From NCBI GenBank assembly GCA_011763485.2, contig JAANSK020272602.1:1-21136 (forward strand): 21,136 nucleotides of DNA, given 5' to 3'. The translations under genes were made by a program, and so were the position numbers. The notes under the pieces are model-generated. The model did no database searches and was not told where the DNA came from. It was given only the letters and a program-made list of their open reading frames with translations. The stretch's first letter is position 1; every line of letters starts with the position of its first letter. This stretch comes from Isoetes engelmannii. Taxonomy: Eukaryota; Streptophyta; Lycopodiopsida; Isoetales; Isoetaceae. Below are positions 1 to 11,400 of this stretch, piece by piece.

Positions 1-2038
1 CTATAATCGTCTTTGAATACATATTAGAAGTGTTGTTTTGAATTCTTGTAATAAGCACATCCGCAACACAACAGGCATAAAAACTAGAACTCTAACGACA
101 TATGCAATGATATGGAATGTGTGCAGGAAGAATCCCAAGGAACTCAAGGGGCAACTCATCGATGATCAGACTCCACAAAGGAACTTCCAACCCAGCAATA
201 GGGCGGATTTGGGATCTCTAAATTCCCCAAATCTTGAATGCTAGAATTCCACATCACATTTGTTGCCGCCAATGAGGTTTGCACATTTTTTTTACCAAAG
301 TCAGTATTAGTTGGCAAGTAGAAGGAGCAGGCTTACTTGGCATCCACATGACAGATTTCTATATGAGATGTTTGTGCACTCATTGCAAGGACATTAATGG
401 CCGGTATTTTTTGGACATCATATCACAAACGAAAATAATGGCTACTTTGTCCGCCTACTGTGCACATCCCCACATGCACCAACCACCTTATCAAGTTTTG
501 GCTCCATAATTTCTATTGTTCACTCCAGCGCTGCTACGTTCATCCTCTTCGCCTTCACTCTTCATTTGCAATCCATGTCTCTGTTAGTGTCTGTATTTTT
601 GCCCCATTTATAGGTCAAGACGTGGGAGGTTATGTCTCCGTAGGTTCATGGGTGAGTATGCTACCATCAACGAGGGACGAGCATAGAGTTAAGGGACAAC
701 GGCAAGGCGATGTGCAGAGAAGCAAACATGCATTACATGCCATGTTCTTACTACCCAAAATTTCATTATGAGGTTTTCCTACTTTTCAGCCCCGCCATTC
801 ATCGTATTGCTCCATGTCTAGTATTGCATAGTTACAAAGTTTTGGGGTGTTCTCGATGACCTTTTAACCAGAAGCAATGACTATAAGTACTCTGAGACCA
901 AACCTTGAATATGAACAACATGTGCATTGGGCTGTGATTGTACAATAGAAGCCAACCGTTTGAGGGCATGAATCAGAGGGCTTCCATTCCTTTGTTACAA
1001 TCGATTTTCTATGCTTCTACAATGGTCTCATCCTCCACGCTCTCAAAAATCAACAAGCACGGTGGCTGGATGACATCACAAGTAAGATGGGAAATTCAAA
1101 TCATGCTTATCTAATGTGTCTTTTCCATTGCATCATTGACTTCAGAAATTCCAACATTTTACTTTGACAACTGGTAGGGGAAAACTTAGTATGATCATGT
1201 AATGTGTTGTAGAGAAGGTAACAAATGGAGGACCTAATAATACATGAACAACTCAACAAAGGCTTCTATTTAATGGTTGAATGGTACGTTCTGCATAACC
1301 AATAGCTCTATATATTTTCGCTTGTAGCAAGAAGAGAGATCCAAGCATCTTTATATATCTTGAATAGCATGGAGACCTGAGGATGTCCTCGGCCTCATCC
1401 GAAAATCCTCCACAACCAAGCAACCATAGTATATAATTAATGAATCTTCATGATCTAAACTGTTAGAAACTATAACAACCCTTATTAACTAAGCATGCAC
1501 AACTGCATCTTGGTAAAGAGGCACTGAGATTTTCAAGTAAATGCAACTTCCTGCAACTTTTTGCTCAAACCATTCAATAACTCGCTTGTGGGATCGCCAG
1601 TATTTAATACGCTAGTTGTGGGACCTTCTGTAGCATGAAAAGATGATTTGAATGATAAAATAGATTCAACAAAATATACCTGAAAATAGATTCAATTGTT
1701 TATGGAACAGAAGCTGCAAAAAGCTGCCCCTTATTCTGCGAGATTGTGCAGAGCTATGCCTACAAATCTAAATTCAAATCTAAACCATAGAAGAAAAAAC
1801 AAAATATAGTAAGAAGGAGATGAATGTAATAGCTTAACGAGAATTACAAACAAAAAACAAATCTTGGAGTAAAACTAACTAGCAACACTATAGTAGCATC
1901 TTGGCCCTCTGCAACAAGACAAAATTCCTTAGGGCCACTTTGAAGATACATCAAGGGCTTACAACAAGGACTGCCATGCATTTCAAAAAATGCAACTATT
2001 TTCAAAGATCCTTTATGTGCACATCATGTAATAATTGC
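1..2038. other. Intergenic DNA, no gene recognised
   Basis: About 2 kb of AT-rich sequence with stops in all frames. The open frames here are all about 100 residues or less, overlap each other and resemble no family I know. No splice-bounded chain of exons could be assembled and no clear terminal inverted repeats of a transposon were seen. It may hold unrecognised decayed repeats related to the gag relic that follows. Confidence 0.6.
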
Positions 2039-2512
2039 ATGGGACAGAAAACTTCATCTCAAATTGATTTATTGGAAAAGGAACTAAGAGGATTGAAACC
2101 GTATGAGGATGGAGATGTCACTGAACTTTTTAACAACTTTGATAATATTATAGCAGATTTGGCTGGTGTTGGTGTTATAATTTCTGATAGAAGCCAAGTT
2201 CTACAGATCTCTAGAGCCCTTACAAAAAATGATCAGCTATCTCTATTCATAAGGAACATGAGTAGATCTAGAGAAGAGGCAGAAAACGTGCTAAGAACAA
2301 AATATTAACAGAAAAAGATAATGAGCAATGAAACTGCTAAAATATTATTTGATGGGAAAGGAAACAAATCAGAAAAGGGGGCATGTTATTATTGTCATGA
2401 GGCAGGTCATTTCAAACAAGACTTCCGAAAACTCTCCAAGGAATTCAATTGTTATAGTTGTGGAGGCAAAGGGCATGTTGTTGCCATCGACATCTTGTCA
2501 AATGATCTATGA
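2039..2512 (+). pseudogene. Ty1/copia-type gag relic (UBN2-like domain plus two broken zinc knuckles)
   Basis: One reading frame, interrupted by a TAA at 2306-2308, reads like plant copia gag: first a region with LFNNFDNIIADLAGVGV and SRSREEAENVLRTKY, then a basic linker, then two CCHC-type knuckles. Knuckle 1 has Cys (2384), Cys (2393) and His (2408), but the last ligand is Phe (TTC, 2423-2425) instead of Cys. Knuckle 2 has Cys (2450), the second Cys and His, but Asp (2489-2491) at the last position. The frame is open upstream to 1901 from a non-ATG codon, but I see no gag similarity before about 2039. In intact elements gag packages element RNA in virus-like particles. No protease, integrase or reverse transcriptase reading frame follows and no LTRs were recognised, so this is an isolated dead fragment. 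The family assignment rests on remembered motif pattern. Confidence 0.75.
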
Positions 2513-4052
2513 GCCTCCTCTATGTTGCTTCACACTTAGCATATATGTCTATAATAGTACCCATGTAACGCTGTCACGTTATTAAGCTGTCACATTATTA
2601 ACTGCTAATGAATAAGCATCCCCTGCTGCATACGGCATGATCTCAAATTGGATGAGAATTTAGCCATGGGGGCTTTGAATCATCATGTTTTATCTCCTTA
2701 TTCTGGGATCATGTCAACTTTGTCATCTTGGATAAAACTAGATGTTCGCATTGGGAGATGCCTCCTCTAGCATACATACTTTACAAGCATACTCCCTATC
2801 ATGGTATCCGATTGTAGTTTATCGTCAAGAATCTGTTCATCGATACATCTATCCTGCTCTAAGCTCTTTATGCAGATTAGCTAGATTAGCTGCTACAACA
2901 TAACTTCAAGAATTTTCCATCTCATTGCATTTTTAAAGGTTAATCCACTGCTATATCCAAAGTATCTCGCTGCCGACTGAAATAGGTCCGTATATCAAAT
3001 ACCATGGCCTAATCTACAAGAACCTACAACTCATGCATGAGTGATCTGCAAAGAAATATTGAGGTTTGGCATGCACATTAAATAGTGGAAAAGGGATTGA
3101 TGTACAAAGAATTGAAATAATAAACCACGTTTACTTGGATTGATTACGACAGTTTGCAAATTAAACATGAATCGGCTCCAAGGAAAACCAAAGAAATTGC
3201 TCATGCAGAAGTAAATTCAACTTGCAACTATTTGAAAAATGTTTGAACTACAATACCTATTTTCGTGCTAAGGAAAGACCTGCACTATAAAGGGAAAGAT
3301 TTGCTTCCTATAGAAACTAAATATGGTAGAGGTTCCACTGATGCTTATTGTGTGGCAATAAATGGGTTAGAACTAGAAATGTTGTTGATAACTTGAATTC
3401 ACAGTGGCATGAGAAGTATAGATGGGATGTTCATCATCCTTGTACTATTTTAATAATTGGAATTTTTGACAATTCAGCTGTATGGAAAAGAAGGCAGAGA
3501 TGAGATGATTGCAAGGTCATAATAAGATTAAGTACTCGAGAGACTGATAAAATTTCTTCATTCCTCCTTCAATGGAGGTAGAATTTAGACTTTATTGCTG
3601 GCATTTCTTTGAGCAATCCAACCAAAACAATAAATAGGAAGACAAAGCTTGTTGGGTATTCCCTAGAAGAATTTCCATCCAAGAACAATGTTCACCGAGA
3701 AGAAACGAAGAGAAAAAAGAATAGTTAGCACAAAGAAAGAAGAATGATCATTTGCTTATGTACACATGACTGCAAGAAACGGAAATAAAATGCATGAAAC
3801 CCTATGGAGAACCTGGTATCGCCAGTTGTGACATCTTCCTAACTGCTGATGGCGACCTGCACTGTTACACGGTGGCTCCGGAACTTAATAGCCGTAACCG
3901 TGCTTACATACATGGAAGGAAGGATATGGGTTGGGGAGGGGGGGGGGGCATTCTCGCTTAATTTTCGGAACAATGGATTGAACGAGAGAAGAAGATTGTA
4001 AATTTTGAGAGACTTTCTAATTTCTTGAACCGCACGATTTAAAAATTAGAAA
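2513..4052. other. Intergenic DNA, no gene recognised
   Basis: About 1.5 kb between the gag relic and the upstream region of the kinesin gene. No reading frame of note, no RNA gene and no recognisable transposon ends were found. Parts could be further decayed retroelement, but nothing in the translation supports a specific claim. Confidence 0.6.
3938..3948 (+). repeat. G11 homopolymer tract
   Basis: A run of eleven G residues preceded by GGGTTGGGGA. It lies about 600 bp upstream of the kinesin start codon. It is a likely length-polymorphic or sequencing-error-prone site; no function can be assigned. Confidence 0.9.
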
Positions 4053-4060
4053 TCTAACGG
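4053..4060 (+). promoter_or_regulatory. MSA-like mitotic element (TCTAACGG)
   Basis: The sequence TCTAACGG matches the first eight positions of the M-phase-specific activator consensus YCYAACGGYYA; the last positions (TAG) fit less well. MSA elements are bound by three-repeat MYB (MYB3R) factors and drive G2/M expression of plant cytokinesis genes. The site is about 490 bp upstream of the kinesin ATG. The motif is seen directly; its function is inferred. Confidence 0.45.
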
Positions 4061-4292
4061 TAGAGAATGATTTTAACTGAGCTGTCATTGTCATGACACG
4101 TAGATAGCCTAGAAATCCAAGATTCCATGCACCTCGGTCTAGGCAACCGTGCTAAAAAATTTCAATAAGAAGAGCCATAAAATCCACTCATAACACCTAT
4201 GCTAACAAAAAAAAGAGATTAAGAATTAAATAGAAAACTAATGGGCTGAAAATTCAAATTGCAGATCCAACGATTGGGAGACAAGCAGGAGC

Positions 4293-4297
4293 AACGG
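4293..4297 (+). promoter_or_regulatory. Second AACGG core
   Basis: A second AACGG pentamer (within GCAACGGGAA) about 250 bp before the start codon. Its flanks fit the MSA consensus poorly, so on its own it is weak. Paired cores are common in mitotic promoters, which is the only reason to list it. Confidence 0.25.
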
Positions 4298-4433
4298 GAA
4301 AGTCATCCGACGGCAGAGGTTGGAGGAAAAAGGACGACCTTCAAAGCTCTTCAAAACAACCCGTCAAGCATTCAATAACCAACCCATTGAGCAAAGGCGG
4401 GGGAACAACTCCGGCACGGCCCATTTCAGCCAC

Positions 4434-4466
4434 ATTCTTCAACTTCTTTCTCTCCCTGCTTGCTTC
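4434..4466 (+). promoter_or_regulatory. Pyrimidine-rich patch, probable core promoter or early 5' leader
   Basis: A CT-rich stretch including TTCTTTCTCTCCCTGCTTGC, about 80-110 bp upstream of the start codon. Plant core promoters and 5' leaders often carry such a Y patch near the transcription start. No convincing TATA box lies just upstream, so a TATA-less start nearby is plausible. The true start site cannot be placed from sequence alone. Confidence 0.35.
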
Positions 4467-4472
4467 GCAAAA

Positions 4473-4502
4473 ATGGAACCAAGAGTTGCCTGGATCAAAT
4501 GA
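4473..4502 (+). other. Upstream ORF 1 (MEPRVAWIK)
   Basis: A nine-codon ORF with a strong context (AAAAATGG: A at -3, G at +4) ending in TGA 41 bp before the kinesin ATG. If it lies in the transcribed leader it would reduce initiation at the main start. Whether it is transcribed is unknown. Confidence 0.4.
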
Positions 4503-4528
4503 TTCCGGCCCAATACGGATCCGATTGA
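4499..4528 (+). other. Upstream ORF 2 (MIPAQYGSD), overlapping uORF 1 at ATGA
   Basis: A second nine-codon ORF whose ATG overlaps the TGA of the first (ATGA at 4499-4502). It ends 15 bp before the kinesin ATG. As with the first, relevance depends on where transcription starts. Confidence 0.35.
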
Positions 4529-4543
4529 TTAAGTAAGACTCTC

Positions 4544-5413
4544 ATGTCAAAAATGTCCGCTTTCCGAATGCTGATTGGTAACTCATCCAACAAATGTATT
4601 CAAGAGAATGTAGATTATATTGCTCCTGATTTCGCCAATGGAGCTCCCGCAAGGCCTCCGCTTTGTCCCATCCAGGAATCTGGGCAAAAACAGCTCGCAG
4701 ATTTGTCAGGTTTTGAGCATTCTACACCTCGTGGAAAGACAGAGGCGTCATTGACTCCAAAAGAGAAGAAATCTAGTGTGTTTACTCAGGCAGGTGTTGC
4801 ATTCTGCATGTATTCAGAAAACGATGACGGTAATGGTAATGGTGCTACCCCTGAGAAACAGGTTACTCATGCTAATAAGAAGTTTTCATGGTATCAAAAG
4901 CACCAAAAGCAACATTCTTCTCTTGCAGAAGATGCCCTCCATACAGGAAGGAAATCCCCATCTTCATTCAAGCAGGAAAATGGGAGCTCGGAAGCACAGG
5001 GGACTCCCTCTCGTCCCCCATCTAACCTAACAGGTCATCATAGTTTACAGACACTTGCCACTAACAAGCATGGAGGTGCCATTCAGTACAGTACACCTAG
5101 AGCTTCAAGAATTGAAGTTAAATCAGTTCAAAGTACCTGTGAACTGGGTCATAACTCTCAGACTCTAAATGTGACTCCAAGGAAAAGTGTCTCTCGGACT
5201 TTGAAATATGGGCAATCAGGCTGTACTAATGGTCTCAGCAATGACGGATCTGGTTCTGTGGTTTCCAAACAACTAGGAGCAAGAAACACAGTAATTAGGT
5301 CTCTGGGGTTTTCGCACCCCAAAGTATTTCCGCAACAACTCATTCCATATTGCTCTGTCCCCCACTATGAACTGGAAGAGGATTTGTCCTTCTGGCAGGA
5401 ACACAATGTTCAG
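4544..5413 (+). other. POK exon 1: N-terminal extension, residues 1-290
   Basis: One long exon ends at CAG/GTACAT, phase 0, just before the motor begins ([11 protein letters not shown]). The region is polar, Ser/Thr/Pro-rich and probably disordered. It holds six Thr-Pro sites: T61, T71, T102, T154, T184 and T211. T102 (TPEK), T154 (TPSR) and T211 (TPRK) fit the full CDK consensus S/T-P-x-K/R. A long extension before the motor is typical of POK proteins. The segment FWQEHNVQ at the end is the conserved lead-in to the first motor strand. Confidence 0.9.
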
Positions 5414-8400
5414 GTACATGTGCATGCATTTTGTTTGTTTTCTCCTCTTCTTATGGACTAGGGAGCATCCCCTCTGATAAAAATCATGTGCTTTAGAGAT
5501 AGCATAGTGGATATATGTTACAGTCCAAGTACCCAAGTTAATTACGGATGTTAACAAATACCTTTTACTGTATTTGCCAATGGCTATGACAAAATGTTCT
5601 TACTTATTTGTTTTTCTAGGTGCTCATTCGCACTAGGCCCCTCAACAACACAGAAATTACAGTACAAGGTTATAACAGATGCATTAAGCAAGACAGTGCT
5701 CACAGCCTTACGTGGACAGCCCAGCCAGAAGCTAGATTTACGTTTGATCATGTGGCTTGTGAGACCATTACACAAGTACGTACTTATATTATTTAATATC
5801 TCTTGCTGTAGCAATCTCTCCAATCTTTCACTATAAGCTGCACGTTATTGCAGGCTAAATTGTTCAACGTTGCGGGTTTACCAATGGTTGAAAATTGCAT
5901 GTCAGGATACAACAGTTGCATGTTTGCATATGGGCAGGTCGGCATCTAACATTCATATCATAGTGTACTTTCTTGCTAAAATGATAATCATAGTGTCCCT
6001 GACAGACTGGCAGTGGCAAAACCCACACAATGCTTGGAGATATTGGAGATCTGGATCAGCAGCCAAATGAGAGTCGTGGCATGACTCCACGGGTTTTTGA
6101 GTACCTTTTTGTAAGAATTCAGAAGGTAAGTGTTTTTTGGATATATAAAGCAACAATGGGACAGTCATTGATGTTTACCTGGATGGCAGGAGGAAGAATC
6201 ACGAAGGCACGAGCGATTGAAGTATATATGCAAATGTTCATTCCTGGAAATCTATAATGAACAGATAACTGATCTTCTGGAACCGTCTTCAACAAACCTG
6301 CAAGTGAGTAGCAAGTGTTGGGGGCAGGGGATCAGTTCAAACTTAGTATACTTAGGATACATACCTAGGCAGTGATGAATTAATGGCATAAATTAAAGGG
6401 CTGTGAAGAAGATTCTGACATTACTTTACAATGAACACTAGCTGCGTGAAGATGCCAAGAAAGGTGTGTATGTAGAAAATCTTACGGAGATTGAGGTGAC
6501 AAGCGTGCAAGATGTCATGAAGCTTCTGCTGCAGGTTAGTCTTGATTTCTCTGATGTTGAATTGAATTATCCTGTGAGATGAATTTAATTTAATTCTATC
6601 TGGTTTACTTTCAGGGATCTTGTAACAGAAAAGTAGCAGCCACTAATATGAATCGTGAAAGCAGCCGTTCACACAGTGTCTTCACGTGCATAATTGAGAG
6701 CAAGGTTTGTTCTTGTAAAACTATTTGCTGACGGCAGAACACTCTTAATACTAATGTTTTCTGTCATCAGTGGGAACATGATTCCGTTATCAACACTCGA
6801 TTTGGCCGCCTTAATTTAGTCGACTTAGCAGGATCAGAAAGGTATTGGGATTCTTTCGTATCTATTCTGATAAGTCCTATAGACTCATTTATTGAACCAA
6901 ACTTTTGTAACATATAAAAAATTCTTCAGGCAGAAAACCTCTGGGGCAGAAGGTGACCGTCTTAAAGAGGCAGCTAACATCAACAAGTCTCTTTCCACAC
7001 TTGGGTATGAACTGCAAGTTTATCACTTCCAAGTAGTGATCAAGCTTTTATATCCCACATGTTTTATGTTTCCAGGCTTGTCATCATGGTACTGGTAGAT
7101 ATTGCGAACGGAAAGCAGCGGCATGTCCCTTATCGTGATTCTAAGCTCACATTTCTTCTTCAGGTGCTTTGATATATGAAAATGCTATACACTAGTTTGT
7201 CTGTACTTCTAAACTGATCCCTTTTGCTATTCATCTACAGGATTCACTAGGTGGAAATTCTAAAACAACAATCATAGCAACTGTGAGCCCATCGTACTGG
7301 TCTGTCATTTGTTTCTCCACCTTTTCAGTTCTGGATGTGTTTAGAGACTAATATGTGTCCTAGTTCTCACAGTTGTGCTATGGAAACGCTGAGCACACTC
7401 AAGTTTGCACAGCGGGCAAAGTTTATCCGTAACAATGTATGTTAACTTGTTTGCGATGGCCGTCATTTGACTGCTTCATCATGCAAACTTACTTCCTTCG
7501 CTTGGGCAGGCTGTTGTTAACGAGGATACCTCGGGGGATGTTGTAGCTCTTCGTCAGCAGATTCAGCAATTAAAGGTATAGCATAGGTGGTTTTAGAGCT
7601 CCTTTACCACATAATGTACTTGGAGCTTTTATATATTCCAGATATAATTACTATTTTGTGCAGGAGGAGGTTTATTGTCTTCGGCGCCAAGCGCTTGGGC
7701 AATTCTCATCAGTAGGGCAATTGAATAAGCTGGTGGATGCTTCTTATACTCCTCTGGATCCTGAGATGGAAGACTCTTCTGTAGGGGATATAGAACAATC
7801 AATAAAGAAGGTAGGCATGCGGCATCTTCCCTGTTCAATTACCACCTATATGAAAGATGGCCCATTTAAAAGCTTGTCATTTTTTGCAGATGAAAAGACT
7901 TGATGCACTGCTGTCAGGATCATTAAGACGAGAACAGAGTGCAGAAAAGACATCCAAAATGTTAGCTGAAGAAATTGATCAGCTAAATATCTTGGTAACA
8001 TTTTCAAGTATAATTACTCCTGGTCATGCTGATTTTAGGAGTTTCTGATGCAAGCAATGATGCTAACGTTTTAGGTACGGCAAAGAGAAGATGACACACA
8101 GTGCGGGAAAATGATGCTGCGATTTCGAGAAGACAAGATAAGAAGATTGGAAAGCCTTTCTCATGGACTAATATCTGCAGACACTTTTCTTGCGGATGAG
8201 AATAGAGCTTTATCAGAAGAATTACAGCTTCTGCGGAACAGTATTGATCGCAATCCTCAGCTTACACGTTTTGCAATGGAGAATATTAGACTTATGGAAC
8301 AGCTCCGAAAGTATGTTACGTTAATTTATGAGACATTTAATACTTTTCATGAGCTTGGTCTTAGTATTTGTACCTGTGTCAGGTTTCAGGATTTCTATGA

Positions 8401-11400
8401 CCGTGGAGAGCGGGAGACCATGCTGGAAGAGCTCTCAAACTTGCGAGACCAGGTACATGGTGCTCTTTCTTCCATTTTCATCTACGGTTATGAAACTAGG
8501 AGAACAAATAGATTGCAATGATATAACATGATGTATTATTTTGTTACAAATACTCAGCTGTCAGAGCTACTTGATCAGAAGCTTTTGAACACAGAACAGG
8601 TATCTAGCATTCCTTTGCTTTAGAGCAAGTTAGTCATCTGTATCTCTCTAATCGCCGTCATAACACAGAAACGAGATTTGCCTCCTCAGTTTGCTGAAGC
8701 TGTGCAAGAAAATAAATTACTACGCATTGAGGTAGTTATTTGCTGCATCTCTTTTTTAAAGTCCAATATTAATCTATTTTGATTTTGGAATGAAATTGAT
8801 GTAGGTCAGCAAATACCAAAGTGAAATAGAAGAGCTCAAAGCTAGCTTGAAGAGGTTTCAAGAAGAAAATAATCAATATTCAAGGTGATGACATAAGCCA
8901 CGGACACTTGAGAATATCTTCACTCCAAACTCATGATTTTAGTGAATGGAAGTGAAGTTATGCTCATGCATTCTTATTCTTCTGCAGGCAAGCTGGTGAT
9001 CTGGAGTTGAAATTGAGCACATTAAGAACTGAAAATGAAGAGCAGCAAAATCTGCTTCAAGTATTGAATGTAAGCACCAATAGCTATGTCTTTTACATCT
9101 TGTTCAGTAGTACCTCATGCAGAATACATGTCTCTTACAGCAACGGGAAGTGGTATCTGTAAATAAGCATGGGCTGGAAGATCAAAACCAGCTTCTAATG
9201 AGTGAGCTTGAAACACTTCTGGAGCAACATCAAAAAATACGCGACAGCCTAACTGAAGTCGAACATAGGGAAAGATATTTCAAAAAGAAATTGCGATTGT
9301 TGCAGAAAGAGCTGGCCAAGGAACGGGAACTTCACAGTCTTGAAAAGGAGGTTGCAAACAGGTCGGAAGATGATAATAATATAATGCTTGAGGAGAAACT
9401 GGAACGTACAAGGAAAGAGCTTGAGGAGGCACAAAAGCGTAATATCATATTTCAGGGTGAAGAAGCATGCAGAATGGCCACTGAGCAAGAAATGGACCTC
9501 ATGCGAACAGAAGTTGAGGCAGAAACAGCTGATGTGATAGCTTCAATGCATTCCGAGCTTCAGGCCATGCGAGCACAATTGGCAATTGCACTGGAACATG
9601 AAAATTTGACACAAGAGCGTGTTGTTGCCATAATGGGTGAGCTGGACCAGACAAAGCAGAACCTTGATGCTCTTTCAAAGGAAAATGCGAGGCTGGTGGA
9701 GAAGCATGAAATTATCCTACATGGGAAGGACTCTGAGATTCAAGAGTTAAGGAAAAATTGGGAAGAAGCAACTGTCAAGCTTATCGATTACCTTGCAGAG
9801 GGAGATCAAGCACTCAATGCTGCTGCAAAAGAGATGGAAGATATTATTGAGGAATCTTTTCCAAATTGTGTAGCTCACTTGCCGGAGAATAACTTGCGCC
9901 ACGCTGTCTCACGGATAGCTCAGAAGCAAAAGGTCATAGAAATACTCCAGAAGAAGCTCCAACAAGCCTTTGAAATTGCTAAGGATGCCGAATGCAAAAT
10001 AAAGTCCTTAAATGAAGAGATGGATCAGGAGGAAATGTTGTCATCTTATGTTAAAAAGATGGAATTGCTTTTAGCAGAGAAGGAAAGTGAAGTACTTTTC
10101 TGCTTGTCTGAAAAGCGGGCATTTGAAACGGCTATTAATCAGTATTGTGATGAGATTCAACATCTGAAGCAAAAAATTCAAAACAAAGAATCTGAGCTGG
10201 AGGCAGCACATAAAGAGCTTGAAAATGGTATCCATACACAAATGGGTGAGAGTGAGACCGTCTCCCAGGTTTGTTATAGACACATAGTCTACCTTGCAAT
10301 CTGCTCTTAAGAGTTACGTTATACATGTCTGAGAGGTTTCTTGTGGCTTGTGAACAGAGGGATGTTAAAACGATGGAGTTGCTTCTGGCCACGAAGGAAA
10401 GTGAAGTACTTTCCTGCTTATCTGAGAAGTGTGCATTAGAAACTGCAATGAATCATTATTGTTGTGAGATTCAGCATCTGAAGGAAAAACTTGAGAATAA
10501 AGAAGCTGAGCTGGAGGTAGCACATAAAGAACTTGAAAATGCCGAAACGGTTCAGAAAACCGATTGCATCTCTCGGGTTTGTTATAGACACATAATCACT
10601 TAGTATTATCAGAATATGTAACTAACTATAAGGTTTTTTGTGAACAGAATGATGCAAAAAGGATGGAATTGCTTTTGGCAGAAAAGGAAAGTGCATTAGT
10701 TTCCTGCTTATCTGAAAGGCAGGCATTAGAAACTGCTATTCGTCATCATTCTGATGAGATTCAACATTTGAAGGAAGATATTCAGAATAAAGAAACGGAG
10801 TTGGAGGCAGCCCATAAAGAACTCGAAAACCATATCCAGACCCAAATGGATGAGAAAAGTGAAAGCATCTCTCAGGTCTGTTACTTTTCACTTAGGCAAA
10901 ACCCATTTCGTTTTGAATATCATGTATTTTAAATGTTCTGCTTTAATAATTACGTTATACATGACTAAAAGTCTCTCTGGCCAGAATGATGTTTACGAAA
11001 TGCAACTGGAAGACTTGAGGAACTCTTTGAATTTAGCCCGGCTTGATGTTGCCGAGAAGCGAAGCGAGGCTGCAGCTTTGCTGAGAAAACTTGAAGAGAG
11101 TCAGGCCATGTTCAAGGAAGCTCAAATGCTAGTAGATGCCCTTGTCAGGGCCAATGAGAGTGCAAAGCGTGATGCTGAGTGGTGGAAAGCAGAGTTGCAG
11201 AAGTTGATTCTTTTGCAGGTTAATAGTCTTCCAGAATGGGATTCTTTGAGAACTGAGCTAGATCAACTAAAGTTGTCATTCTCTGCACAACATGACCCCT
11301 CAGTAATAGGAGAGGAGAGTATTTCTAAGAAAACTGATCTTCTGCCAGAAAATTTAGATGTTATTTCGAAACATGCTGATATGATTTCTGGGATAGCAGA

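Larger units (their letters stand above)
9141..10875 (+). other. POK exons 22-24: coiled-coil stalk with tandemly duplicated exons, residues 927-1451
   Basis: Exons: 9141-10268, 10358-10576, 10648-10875, all phase 0. Exon 22 is 376 residues of almost continuous charged coiled coil. Its last 70 residues and the whole of exons 23 and 24 are three copies of one module with the shared core MELLLA-KES---CLSE and [10 protein letters not shown]-like ends. Introns of 89, 71 and 109 nt follow the three copies and share sequence. The stalk probably dimerises the motor and separates motor from tail; the duplication lengthens it. Confidence 0.9.

Noticed and set aside
38-771. Three short plus-strand frames at the left edge
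   Set aside because: All are near 100 codons or shorter, two overlap each other in different frames, and the sequences are low in helical or domain-like patterns. Expected by chance in 1.9 kb.
4320-4502. A 60-codon frame ahead of the kinesin gene
   Set aside because: It has no ATG at its start; only the last nine codons (uORF 1) begin with ATG.
5273-5557. Minus-strand ORF across the end of exon 1 and intron 1
   Set aside because: A shadow of the kinesin coding exon; it crosses the exon-intron boundary and shows no protein-like features.
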